64,000 nucleotides of DNA, taken from NCBI RefSeq assembly GCF_040448685.1, contig NZ_CP159290.1:1364001-1428000 (forward strand). Reading direction: 5' to 3'. Below, piece after piece: positions 1-8,087 of this stretch. Origin of the DNA: Cellulosimicrobium sp. ES-005 (GTDB lineage Bacteria; Actinomycetota; Actinomycetes; Actinomycetales; Cellulomonadaceae). A program made the translations under genes and the position numbers. Every line of letters starts with the position of its first letter. Position 1 is the stretch's first letter. The notes under the pieces are model-generated. The model made no database searches, was not told the origin of the DNA, and worked only from the letters and a program-made list of their open reading frames with translations.

Positions 1-1306
1 CCGTCGTGGTCGCGCCGTTGTAGCCGAACGTGACCGACTGCCCCGGCGCGATGCTCGGCTGCCACGCCGGGTGGGTCGCCGTGACCGTGGTGCCCGTCTG
101 GGCGACGGCCGCGCTCCATCCCGGCGCGTCGACCCGCTGACCCCCGGGGTAGTCGAACGTGACGACCCAGTCGTCCACGGTCGCGGCGGACGTGTTGGTC
201 ACCGTGACCGACGCGGTGAACCCGGTGCTCGTGCCGCCCCAGGCGGCCGCGGAGTAGTCGACGGTGCACGCGCCGGTGGGCTCGGGGGTGCCGCCGTCGT
301 CCAGCGTCGTGAACGTGACGTTCCTGGTCCCGGAGACCGCCCCGGTGTGGTCGTTCCGCGACCGGACCTCCACCGTGTACGCCGTGTCGGGCTCGAGACC
401 GGTGAGGTCGACCATGGGCGACCCGTCGGTGCTCGCGAGGACTTGGCCGGTGACGGGGTCGAGCACGTCGTACCCGGTGACGCACCCGGACTCGGCGGCA
501 CCCCACATGACGTGCGCGCTGGTCGCGGTGACGGACATGGCCATCACCGTTCCCGGGGCGCCCGGCGCCTCGTCGGGGCACGCCGGCTCGGTCGGCTCGC
601 CGCCGTCGTCGCCGATCCCCGTGACCTCGCCGGCGCCGCCGTCGAACGCGACGTCGGAGCACGAGTAGAAGTTCTCGTTGCTGTCCGAGCGGACCCAGTG
701 GGTGAAGATCATGTGGTCGCCGCTGCGGTCCGCCGGAAGCGTGACGTCCCAGTAGTAGTAGTTCAGGGCGCCGGGTCCGCCCGTGTCCGGCGGGTTCGTC
801 ACGCTGTCGACGAGCTCGAGGTCGTCCCAGGCGAGCGGGCTCGACGGGTCCCAGCCCTCCCGGGTGACGTAGACGTCGAAGCGTCCCGGGTGCTCGGCCC
901 AGTTGTTGTGCTGGAACTGGTAGGTCTCCCCGGCGGTCAGGTGCGTCCGCGGCCAGTCGTCGCGCACGGCGTTGAACCCGCTGAAGTCGTACGGGCCGCG
1001 CCCCCCGCCGTCGCAGATCTGCCCGTCGGGGACGTAGCCGACCGTCCGGCCCGCGCCGTTCGAGTCCAGGTTCCCGAACCAGTTGTAGAACGCCGAGGTC
1101 CCGCTGACCGCGTAGGCGTTCGCGCACGCCGGGTTCTGCGGGTCGACCTGCCCGTTGCCCGTCTGGCCGTCCACCCAGCACAGGTACTGGCGGCTCCCCG
1201 GGAACACCTCCGCCCCGTGCGCGGCGGCCGGGGCGGGTGGCGAGGCCGCCACGAGCCCGGCCGCGCCGAGGACCACGGCGGCGGCCCACGCTGCGATGCG
1301 TCGCAT
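1..1306 (-). CDS. Secreted AA10 lytic polysaccharide monooxygenase with Fn3 and CBM2 modules (3' end outside window)
   Basis: Copper-dependent oxidative cleavage of crystalline cellulose or chitin outside the cell. The start is ATG at 1306 with AAGGAG 8 nt upstream. Residues 1-29 form an Ala-rich signal peptide that would be cut at PAAA/HGAEV, leaving His30 as the mature N-terminus, one arm of the histidine brace. The second arm is His139 in WAEHPGRF, and ENFYSC near 211-216 carries the usual axial Phe. The AA10 domain spans about 30-221, a Pro/Glu linker follows, an Fn3 domain spans about 250-335, and a CBM2 begins near 346 and reaches the window edge at residue 435. The HPG-F-VYVT and PLAWDDLE motifs resemble cellulose-active actinobacterial AA10 enzymes, but substrate is inferred. 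Only the last part of CBM2 and the stop codon are missing. The ORF on the opposite strand is a shadow. Confidence 0.93.
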   Translation of the reverse strand, partial: MRRIAAWAAAVVLGAAGLVAASPPAPAAAHGAEVFPGSRQYLCWVDGQTGNGQVDPQNPACANAYAVSGTSAFYNWFGNLDSNGAGRTVGYVPDGQICDGGGRGPYDFSGFNAVRDDWPRTHLTAGETYQFQHNNWAEHPGRFDVYVTREGWDPSSPLAWDDLELVDSVTNPPDTGGPGALNYYYWDVTLPADRSGDHMIFTHWVRSDSNENFYSCSDVAFDGGAGEVTGIGDDGGEPTEPACPDEAPGAPGTVMAMSVTATSAHVMWGAAESGCVTGYDVLDPVTGQVLASTDGSPMVDLTGLEPDTAYTVEVRSRNDHTGAVSGTRNVTFTTLDDGGTPEPTGACTVDYSAAAWGGTSTGFTASVTVTNTSAATVDDWVVTFDYPGGQRVDAPGWSAAVAQTGTTVTATHPAWQPSIAPGQSVTFGYNGATTT

Positions 1307-1508
1307 CTCTCCAGCTCCTTCGCTCTCGGATGTCGAACGCGACGACCATGCCTCGCACCCGCCCGCGGCGTCAGCCGCCTAATCGATTCGGGCCGCCACC
1401 GTCCCCGCGAGCCCGACGCCGGTGCGGCCGTCCCGGGGGCGGGTGCGCCCCGGCGTCGTGCACGGGGGAGGATGGGGGCGGGGGGACACCGACCCGAGAA
1501 GGAGACCC

Positions 1509-2549
1509 ATGCCCGCGCCCACGACGCCCACCCGTGAGTTCGTCACCGGCCTGCCCAAGGCGGAGCTGCACCTGCACCTGGAGGGCACGCTCGAGCCCGA
1601 CCTCAAGCTGCGGCTCGCGCAGAAGAACGGGATCGACATCGGCCAGACGACGGTCGAGGAGGTGCGCGCGACCTACGCGTTCGACTCCCTGACGAGCTTC
1701 CTCGCCGTGTACTACCCGGCGATGGAGGTGCTGCAGACCGCGGACGACTTCTACGAGCTCGCCGACGCCTACCTCGCCCGCGCGGCGGCGGACGGCGTGA
1801 AGCACGCCGAGATGTTCTTCGACCCGCAGGCGCACACGTCGCGGGGCGTGCCGTTCGAGGCGGTCGTGACGGGCTACCACCGCGCCGCGGCCGAGGCGCC
1901 GAGCAAGCACGGCATCGACGCGCACCTCATCCTGTGCTTCCTGCGCGACCACTCCGCACAGAGCGCGGCAGAGACGCTCGAGGCGTCGGTGCCGTTCCGG
2001 GACAAGATCCTGGGCGTCGGGCTCGACTCGGACGAGCGCGACAACCCGCCGCAGAAGTTCGCCGACGTCTTCGCGCGCGCCCGCGAGCTCGGCTACCGGC
2101 TCACGATGCACTGCGACATCGACCAGGTCGGCAGCATCGACAACATCCGCACCGTGCTCGACGAGATCGGCGTCGACCGCGTGGACCACGGCACGAACGT
2201 CGTCGAGGACCCGGCGCTCGTCGACGTCGTCCGCGAGCGCGGCCTGGGGCTCACGTGCTGCCCCGTCTCGAACTCGTTCGTCACCGACGACATGAAGGCG
2301 ACCGAGATCGCGGGCCTGCTGCGCTCGGGCGTGCGCGTCACGGTGAACTCGGACGACCCCGCGTACTTCGGCGGTTACGTGGCCGACAACTACGTGGCGC
2401 TCGCGGACGCCGCGGACCTGACGACCCAGGAGGTCGTGCAGCTCGCGCGGAACTCGTTCGAGGCGTCGTGGCTGGGCGACTCCCAGCGGGCCGCCTACCT
2501 CGCCGAGATCGACCGGTACGTCGCGGGGTTCGACCCGACCGCCGTCTGA
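1509..2549 (+). CDS. Adenine/adenosine deaminase-family hydrolase
   Basis: Metal-dependent amidohydrolase of the ADA superfamily, expected to deaminate adenine or a related 6-aminopurine in the cytosol for salvage. ATG at 1509 follows AGAAGGAGA and gives 346 aa, the usual length. The metal site begins with HLHLEGT (His21, His23). The C-terminal NSDDPAYFGGY (about 280-290) is the signature I associate with the adenine-deaminase (ADE type 2) branch rather than classical adenosine deaminase. The motif that is normally HAGEE reads HCDIDQ here (His201 onward), so the general-acid Glu at position +3 after His is absent. I recall such HCD variants as a subfamily, so the reaction may differ from textbook Ade/Add. 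It is flanked by the divergent LPMO and a repeat cluster, so context gives no pathway. Confidence 0.85.
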   Translation: MPAPTTPTREFVTGLPKAELHLHLEGTLEPDLKLRLAQKNGIDIGQTTVEEVRATYAFDSLTSFLAVYYPAMEVLQTADDFYELADAYLARAAADGVKHAEMFFDPQAHTSRGVPFEAVVTGYHRAAAEAPSKHGIDAHLILCFLRDHSAQSAAETLEASVPFRDKILGVGLDSDERDNPPQKFADVFARARELGYRLTMHCDIDQVGSIDNIRTVLDEIGVDRVDHGTNVVEDPALVDVVRERGLGLTCCPVSNSFVTDDMKATEIAGLLRSGVRVTVNSDDPAYFGGYVADNYVALADAADLTTQEVVQLARNSFEASWLGDSQRAAYLAEIDRYVAGFDPTAV

Positions 2550-2566
2550 CCCGGCCTCCGGCTGCA

Positions 2567-2694
2567 CCGAGGGAGAGCCCCGGTCCGCCGAGGGAGAGAG
2601 CCCTGGTCCGCCCAGGTAGAGCCCTGGTCCGCCGAGGTAGAGGCATGGTCATGACCAGGGCTCTACCCCGCGGGACCAGGGCTCTACCTCGCGG
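2567..2694. repeat. Cluster of four direct and two inverted ~21-nt repeats
   Basis: Four adjacent forward copies of a unit like CCGAGGTAGAGCCCTGGTCC occur at about 2567-2587, 2588-2610, 2611-2631 and 2632-2651; the first two read GGGAGAG and the last is degenerate. Two inverted copies (GACCAGGGCTCTACC) follow at about 2652-2673 and 2674-2694. RNA from this region could fold into one long or two nested hairpins just after the deaminase stop. It may end transcription of that gene, but no T-tract is visible. Confidence 0.8.
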
Positions 2695-2786
2695 TTCTGG
2701 GCGCTCGTCCCGCGCAGGCGTACCGGGGAGTAACGTGTCGGGGACGGCCGCCGCCGTCCGGATGGCGGCGAGCATGCCCGCGGGGG

Positions 2787-2796
2787 TGAATAATCT
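2787..2796 (+). promoter_or_regulatory. Candidate -10 region for murA
   Basis: TGAATAATCT is the only AT-rich TANNNT-like element in the 230 nt between the repeat cluster and murA. It would give a leader of about 120 nt. TAACGT at 2731-2736 is an alternative. No convincing -35 is visible. Apart from these, 2695-2923 holds nothing I can identify. Confidence 0.3.
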
Positions 2797-2923
2797 CCGG
2801 GTGCCGCATGTTGGCGCACTCGGGCCCCGCGCCCGCGGATGAGCCGTCCGCGGCCACGACACGCGGGACCGGGCCCGCAGGGGCACCACGGACCATCGGC
2901 TGGCGAGAGGGCGACCAGAGCTC

Positions 2924-4240
2924 ATGAAGGATGTGCTGTACGTCAACGGCGGGACCCCGCTGGACGGGACGATCACCGTACGGGGCGCGAAGAACTTCGT
3001 GTCCAAGGCGATGGTGGCGTCGTTGCTGGGGGAGTCGCCGAGCGTGCTGCGCAACGTGCCGCAGATCCGCGACGTCGGCGTCGTGACGGGGTTGCTGGAG
3101 CTGCACGGCGTGGCGGTGAAGTCCGACCCGGACGCGGGGATCCTCGACCTGGACCCCTCCAACGTCGAGTCGGCGCACGTCGCGGACATCGACGCGCACG
3201 CGGGCTCGAGCCGGATCCCGATCCTGTTCTGCGGCCCGCTGCTGCACCGCCTGGGCGAGGCGTTCATCCCCGACCTGGGCGGGTGCCGGATCGGCGACCG
3301 GCCGATCAACTACCACCTGGACATCCTGCGCCAGTTCGGCGCCGTCGTGGACAAGCGCGAGAACGGGATCCACATCCGCGCCCCGCGCCGCCTGCAGGGC
3401 ACCAAGATCGCGCTGCCGTACCCGTCGGTGGGGGCCACGGAGCAGCTCCTGCTCACGGCCGTGCGCGCCGAGGGGATCACGGAGCTGGCGAACGCCGCGA
3501 TCGAGCCCGAGATCATGGACCTCATCGCGGTGCTCCAGAAGATGGGCGCGATCATCTCGGTCGACACCGACCGCGTGATCCGCATCGAGGGCGTGGACCG
3601 CCTCGACGGGTACACGCACACGGCGCTCGGCGACCGCATCGAGGCGGCGTCGTGGGCGTCGGCCGCGCTCGCCACAGGCGGTGACATCACGGTCAAGGGC
3701 GCGACGCAGCCCGAGATGATGACGTTCCTCAACACGTTCCGCAAGGTCGGCGGCCGCTTCGACGTCCAGGACGACGGCATCCGGTTCTGGCACCCGGGCG
3801 GCGACCTGTCGCCGATCGTCCTCGAGACGGACGTGCACCCCGGCTTCATGACGGACTGGCAGCAGCCGCTCGTCGTCGCGCTCACCCAGGCCAAGGGCCT
3901 GTCGATCGTGCACGAGACGGTCTACGAGAACCGGTTCGGCTTCACCGACGCGCTGCGCGGCATGGGCGCCACCATCCAGGTCTACAAGGAGTGCCTGGGC
4001 GGGCGCGACTGCCGGTTCGGCCAGCGCAACTTCCACCACTCCGCGGTGATCTCCGGCCCGACGCCGCTGGCCGCGGCCGACATCGAGGTCCCCGACCTGC
4101 GCGGCGGCTTCTCCCACCTCATCGCCGCGCTCGCGGCGAAGGGCACGTCGACCGTGCGCGGCATCAGCCTCATCGACCGCGGCTACGAGAACTTCCAGGA
4201 GAAGCTCGTCGCGCTCGGTGCCGACGTCCGCCGCGACTGA
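2924..4240 (+). CDS. murA: UDP-N-acetylglucosamine 1-carboxyvinyltransferase
   Basis: First committed step of peptidoglycan synthesis: transfers enolpyruvate from PEP to UDP-GlcNAc in the cytosol. The 438 aa fit the family. GAKNFVSKA near residue 22 carries the Lys-Asn pair of the active site. LGGCRIGDRP contains Cys121, equivalent to the PEP-reactive, fosfomycin-targeted Cys115 of E. coli. The two inside-out alpha/beta domains continue through RGGFSHLIAAL near the C-terminus. ATG at 2924 was chosen because the conserved N-terminus begins there; the Shine-Dalgarno is weak. The plsC and gpsA genes of the usual actinobacterial string follow, but a two-component pair sits between. Confidence 0.97.
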   Translation: MKDVLYVNGGTPLDGTITVRGAKNFVSKAMVASLLGESPSVLRNVPQIRDVGVVTGLLELHGVAVKSDPDAGILDLDPSNVESAHVADIDAHAGSSRIPILFCGPLLHRLGEAFIPDLGGCRIGDRPINYHLDILRQFGAVVDKRENGIHIRAPRRLQGTKIALPYPSVGATEQLLLTAVRAEGITELANAAIEPEIMDLIAVLQKMGAIISVDTDRVIRIEGVDRLDGYTHTALGDRIEAASWASAALATGGDITVKGATQPEMMTFLNTFRKVGGRFDVQDDGIRFWHPGGDLSPIVLETDVHPGFMTDWQQPLVVALTQAKGLSIVHETVYENRFGFTDALRGMGATIQVYKECLGGRDCRFGQRNFHHSAVISGPTPLAAADIEVPDLRGGFSHLIAALAAKGTSTVRGISLIDRGYENFQEKLVALGADVRRD

Positions 4241-4294
4241 CCCCGCGGCGTCGTCACCGCAGGTCATGACGCCTGTCACGGCGCTGCGGCGCGC

Positions 4295-5620
4295 GTGCGT
4301 GCGACGCTGGTCGACGTGATCACCCGACCACGCACGTTCCTCGACGTGTGGAGCCGTCGGACCGCGCCCGAGCGGTTCGACGCCTACACGCGCTGGTCGC
4401 TGTACCTGCTCTCGCTGTTCGAGCCGTTCCTCGCGCTCGCGCTCGTCGGCGTCGACCAGACGTTCCGGCCGGGGGCCGTCAACGCGTGGCTGCTGCTCGT
4501 CCTCGCGCACACCGTCACGTGCCTCGCGATGCTCCGGGCGGGGGTGGTGCACTTCCTCGGGGGCCCGGTCGTGCGCCCGTGGCTGCTCGCGCTCCACGGG
4601 GCCGTGTCCCTCGCGGTCGCGGTGGTCGGGTTCTGGACCTTCCCGGTCGGTTCGGCGGACGACGTCGCCGGGAGCGCCCGGTACTACGCGCTCCTGCTGG
4701 GGTTCGGGTTCGGCACGCTCGCCGTCGTGCCGCTCCTCACCTTCCGGCGCCTCGCCCTCCTCGCCGTCCTGTTCGGCGCGGTCACGGGGTGCTCCGTGTG
4801 GGTGGGCACCGGGCCGATCACCTCGACGACCGCGGGCATGGCGTTCGGCCTCGGGCTGTCGGGCACGATCATGCTCGTCGCCGTGTTCGGGTCCTACCGC
4901 GTGTCCGTGTGGATGCTCGGCATCGTGTGGGAGCAGGAGCGCACGCGCGTGCTCCACGCCCGGCTCGCCGTCGCGGAGGAGCGGCTGCGGTTCTCCCGCG
5001 ACCTGCACGACGTCTTCGGGCGGACGCTGTCCGTCGTCGCCGTGAAGAGCGAGCTCGCCGCGGAGCTGGCCGCCCGGGGCCGCCCCGGCGCGGAGGAGCA
5101 GATGCTCGAGGTGCGCCGGATCGCGCAGGACGCGCTGCGCGAGGTGCGCGCCGTCGTCGCCGGCTACCGCACCGCCGACCTCGGGGCCGAGCTCGTCGGC
5201 GCCCGCTCGGTCCTGCGCTCGGCGGGCATCGAGACGACCGTCCACGGCGAGGAGACCCCGGTCGGCGCCGACGCGCAGGAGGCGCTCGCCTGGGCGGTGC
5301 GCGAGGGCGTCACCAACGTGGTGCGGCACTCGACCGCCCGCACGTGCACGATCACGGTGCACCGGGACCGGACGTCGAGCGTCGTCGAGATCGTCAACGA
5401 CGGCGCCCCCACGGGGACGGGCGACGGACGCGGCTCCGGGCTGGTCGGTCTCCGGGAGCGGCTGGAGGGCGCCGGCGGGAGCCTGCGCACGTGGTCCGAC
5501 GGCGGCCGGTACCGCCTCGTCGCGCGCGTGCCCGACGACGGCGCGGCCCGGGGGGCACCGGCGCGGGGCAGCGCTCGCGACCTTCCCGCCCCCACCACCG
5601 AGAGGACCACGCGCGCGTGA
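4295..5620 (+). CDS. DesK-like sensor histidine kinase
   Basis: Membrane sensor that autophosphorylates and passes phosphate to the overlapping regulator. About six hydrophobic segments fill residues 30-210. A DHp helix follows with RDLHDVFGR (His238 the phospho-acceptor), a HisKA_3 motif of NarL/DesK-type kinases. The HATPase_c domain shows an N-box (EGVTNVVRHS) and the glycine-rich GSGLVGLRERLEGAGG typical of DesK-class kinases. No periplasmic sensor domain is visible, so membrane state or an intramembrane signal is plausible. The start is uncertain: GTG 4295 or the in-frame GTG 4316. The stop overlaps the next gene by 4 nt. Its place just before the acyltransferase suggests, but does not show, a link to membrane lipids. 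Confidence 0.9.
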   Translation: MRATLVDVITRPRTFLDVWSRRTAPERFDAYTRWSLYLLSLFEPFLALALVGVDQTFRPGAVNAWLLLVLAHTVTCLAMLRAGVVHFLGGPVVRPWLLALHGAVSLAVAVVGFWTFPVGSADDVAGSARYYALLLGFGFGTLAVVPLLTFRRLALLAVLFGAVTGCSVWVGTGPITSTTAGMAFGLGLSGTIMLVAVFGSYRVSVWMLGIVWEQERTRVLHARLAVAEERLRFSRDLHDVFGRTLSVVAVKSELAAELAARGRPGAEEQMLEVRRIAQDALREVRAVVAGYRTADLGAELVGARSVLRSAGIETTVHGEETPVGADAQEALAWAVREGVTNVVRHSTARTCTITVHRDRTSSVVEIVNDGAPTGTGDGRGSGLVGLRERLEGAGGSLRTWSDGGRYRLVARVPDDGAARGAPARGSARDLPAPTTERTTRA

Positions 5621-6222
5621 TCCGCATCCTGCTCGCCGACGACGAGAACCTCATCCGCGACGCCGTCGCGTCGCTCCTGGCCCTCGAGGACGACCTGGAG
5701 GTCGTGGCGCAGGCGGCCTCGGGTCCCGAGGCCGTCGCCGCCGCCCTCAAGCTCGAGCCCGACGTCGCGGTGCTCGACCTCCAGATGCCCGGGCTCGACG
5801 GGGTCGAGGTCGCGCAGCGCCTCGCGCGCGACCTGCCGTCGTGCGGTGTGGTGATCGTCACGAGCCACGGCCGGCCGGGCTATCTCAAGCGCGCGCTGGA
5901 GGCGGGCGCGCGCGGGTTCCTGCCCAAGACGGTCTCGTCGCGCGTGCTCGCCGACGTCGTGCGGCAGGTGCGCGACGGCGGCCGCTACGTCGACCCCGAG
6001 CTGGCCGCGGAGGCGATCGCCGCGGGCGCGAGCCCGCTCACCGCGCGCGAGGCGGACGTGCTCGAGCTCGCCGCCGACGGGGCGCCCGTCGAGGAGATCG
6101 CGACGCGCGCCCACCTCGCCCCAGGAACGGTGCGCAACTACCTGTCGTCGGCCGCCGCGAAGCTCGGGGCGGCGAACCGTCACGAGGCGGCGCACGTGGC
6201 GCGGCGGCACGGCTGGATCTGA
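5617..6222 (+). CDS. NarL/DesR-family response regulator
   Basis: DNA-binding output of the upstream kinase. The start is GTG at 5617, overlapping the kinase stop as GTGA. The receiver domain has acidic residues at ADDEN near the N-terminus and the phospho-acceptor Asp54 in VLDLQMPG; SHG and K in LPKT complete the switch residues. A LuxR-type helix-turn-helix covers about residues 135-200 (LTAREADVLELAADG and the recognition helix GTVRNYLSSAAAKL). At 201 aa it has the standard two-domain length, and it resembles DesR. The regulon is not evident from sequence. Confidence 0.93.
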   Translation: MIRILLADDENLIRDAVASLLALEDDLEVVAQAASGPEAVAAALKLEPDVAVLDLQMPGLDGVEVAQRLARDLPSCGVVIVTSHGRPGYLKRALEAGARGFLPKTVSSRVLADVVRQVRDGGRYVDPELAAEAIAAGASPLTAREADVLELAADGAPVEEIATRAHLAPGTVRNYLSSAAAKLGAANRHEAAHVARRHGWI

Positions 6223-6240
6223 GCGGCGGGCCGCGCCCGG

Positions 6241-6246
6241 TAGGCT
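6241..6246 (+). promoter_or_regulatory. Leaderless-type -10 (TAGGCT) for the acyltransferase
   Basis: TAGGCT ends 8 nt before GTG 6255 and only 2 nt before GTG 6249. The spacing therefore favours 6255 as the first codon of a leaderless mRNA. Confidence 0.55.
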
Positions 6247-6254
6247 CGGTGACC

Positions 6255-6980
6255 GTGCCGAGCCTGCCCGAGACCCCGCGCGCGTACAAGACCCTCGCGT
6301 TCTTCCTGCGCCCGATCCTCTTCGCGATCACCCGCCGTGACTGGCGCGGCGCGGAGAACCTTCCCGCGACCGGCTTCATCGCCGCGGCGAACCACGTCAC
6401 GGAGGTCGACCCCGTGACGCTCGCGCACTTCCTCTACGACCAGGGGCGCGCGCCCAAGATCACGGCCAAGGCGTCGCTGTTCACGGTGCCGGTCCTGGGG
6501 GGCATCCTGCGTCGCACGGGCATGATCCCGGTCCACCGCGGTACCGCGGGCGCCGCGCAGTCGCTCGTCGACTCCACCGCGCGCCTCGACGAGGGGGAGT
6601 GCGTCGTGTTCTTCCCCGAGGGGACGCTGACGCGCGACCCCGACGGCTGGCCCATGGTCGGCAAGACGGGCGTCGCGCGGCTGGCCCTGACGAGCCGCGC
6701 CCCTGTGGTTCCCATCGCGCAGTGGGGCGCCGAGCAGCTCCTCGCGCCGTACGGCAAGGTGTTCAAGCCGATCCCGCCCAAGCGGGTGGCGGTGCACGCC
6801 GGCCCGCCCGTCGACCTGTCCGACCTCTACGACCGCCCGCAGGACACCGCGACGCTGCGCGAGGCGACCGAGCGCATCATGGCGGCGATCACGCGCCAGC
6901 TCGAGGAGATCCGCGGCGCGAAGGCGCCCGCGGAGCGCTTCGACCTGCGTCAGCACCCGGGCTCGGAGCGCCGTCGGTGA
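6255..6980 (+). CDS. plsC: 1-acyl-sn-glycerol-3-phosphate acyltransferase family protein
   Basis: Acylates lysophosphatidate, or a related lysolipid, in phospholipid synthesis at the membrane. The 241 aa show the catalytic NHVTEVDP block (the NHXXXXD motif), an acceptor-site block GMIPVHRG, the FFPEGTLTRD block and a final PVVPIAQWG. No long N-terminal membrane segment precedes the catalytic domain, as in many actinobacterial members. The start was chosen from promoter spacing, with GTG 6249 the alternative. The stop overlaps gpsA by 4 nt, so the two are likely co-translated, which fits glycerol-3-phosphate supply feeding phospholipid synthesis. Confidence 0.93.
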   Translation: MPSLPETPRAYKTLAFFLRPILFAITRRDWRGAENLPATGFIAAANHVTEVDPVTLAHFLYDQGRAPKITAKASLFTVPVLGGILRRTGMIPVHRGTAGAAQSLVDSTARLDEGECVVFFPEGTLTRDPDGWPMVGKTGVARLALTSRAPVVPIAQWGAEQLLAPYGKVFKPIPPKRVAVHAGPPVDLSDLYDRPQDTATLREATERIMAAITRQLEEIRGAKAPAERFDLRQHPGSERRR

Positions 6981-8059
6981 GCGGGGACCAGACCGTCGAG
7001 ATCAGTCCCGCGCCGCTCGGCGCCGACGACGCCCCTCCCCCGGAGCGCGTCGTCGCCGCGGTCCTCGGGTCGGGGAGCTGGGGCACGACGTTCGCCGCCG
7101 TGCTCGCCGACGCCGGCTGCGAGGTCCGCCTGTGGGGCCGCGACCCCGAGGTCGCCGCGCAGGTGAACGTCGAGCGCCGCAACGAGAAGCGGCTCCCGGG
7201 GATCGAGCTGCCCGCGGGCATCCGGGCGACGACCGACGCGCGCGACGCGCTCGCCGGGGCGGGCCTGGTGGTCGTCGCGATCCCCTCGCAGGTCGCGCGC
7301 ACGACGCTCGCCGAGCTGCGCCCGCACCTGGAGCCCGACGCCGTCGCGGTCTCGCTCATGAAGGGCGTCGAGCTGAGCACCGACCGCCGCATGAGCGAGG
7401 TCGTCGCCGAGTCCCTCGGGCTGCCGCCCGAGCGCGTCGCCGTGGTGTCGGGCCCGAACCTGGCGCGCGAGATCGCGCACCGCCAGCCGACGGCGACCGT
7501 CGTGTCGTGCGTCGACGAGGACGTGGCGCGGTACGTGGCGCGGGCCTGCTCGTCGTCGTACTTCCGTCCCTACACGAACCGCGACGTCGTCGGGGTCGAG
7601 CTGTGCGGCGCGGTCAAGAACGTCATCGCCCTCGCGGTGGGGATCGCCCAGGGGCGGGGGTTCGGCTACAACACCACGGCCACGGTCATCACCCGCGGGC
7701 TCGTCGAGATCACGCGCCTGGGCCTCGCGCTCGGGGCGGACGCCGAGACGTTCCCCGGCCTCGCGGGCATGGGCGACCTCGTGGCGACGTGCTCGTCGCC
7801 GCTCTCGCGCAACCACACGCTCGGCAAGCACGTCGGCCAGGGGCTGAGCCTCGACGACGCGATCGCCGCCACCGGCGGCACGGCCGAGGGCGTCAAGTCC
7901 TGCCGGTCGGTGCTCGAGCTCGCGCAGAAGGTGGGCGTCGAGATGCCCATCACGGCCGGCGTCGTCGCGGTGCTGCACGAGGGCATGCCCGTCGACGAGA
8001 TGGCGCGCGGCCTGCTCGCCCGGCCGCAGAAGGCCGAGGGGATCTCGGCGGAGCGCTGA
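6977..8059 (+). CDS. gpsA: NAD(P)-dependent glycerol-3-phosphate dehydrogenase
   Basis: Makes sn-glycerol-3-phosphate from dihydroxyacetone phosphate for phospholipids. GTG at 6977 overlaps the plsC stop. An extension of about 25 residues precedes the Rossmann motif GSGSWGTTFA. The substrate-binding segment contains the conserved Lys in CGAVKNVIALAVG, followed by GMGDLVATC and SRNH of the C-terminal helical domain. The 360 aa are slightly longer than E. coli GpsA because of the N-terminal tail. In many actinobacteria ddl follows directly; here about 6.5 kb separates them. Confidence 0.97.
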   Translation: MSGDQTVEISPAPLGADDAPPPERVVAAVLGSGSWGTTFAAVLADAGCEVRLWGRDPEVAAQVNVERRNEKRLPGIELPAGIRATTDARDALAGAGLVVVAIPSQVARTTLAELRPHLEPDAVAVSLMKGVELSTDRRMSEVVAESLGLPPERVAVVSGPNLAREIAHRQPTATVVSCVDEDVARYVARACSSSYFRPYTNRDVVGVELCGAVKNVIALAVGIAQGRGFGYNTTATVITRGLVEITRLGLALGADAETFPGLAGMGDLVATCSSPLSRNHTLGKHVGQGLSLDDAIAATGGTAEGVKSCRSVLELAQKVGVEMPITAGVVAVLHEGMPVDEMARGLLARPQKAEGISAER

Positions 8060-8087
8060 GGACGGCTGCGGGGCCGGGCGCGGAGCG

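Noticed and set aside
71-1537. 488-aa plus-strand frame opposite the LPMO
   Set aside because: Arg/Gly/Val-rich composition with no domain; it mirrors a clear AA10-Fn3-CBM2 gene on the other strand.
2567-2694. Possible CRISPR array
   Set aside because: Repeat units abut one another without unique spacers and two are inverted; no cas genes are present.
2684-5362. 892-aa minus-strand frame across murA and the kinase
   Set aside because: Antisense shadow of two well-supported genes, caused by extreme GC bias at third positions.
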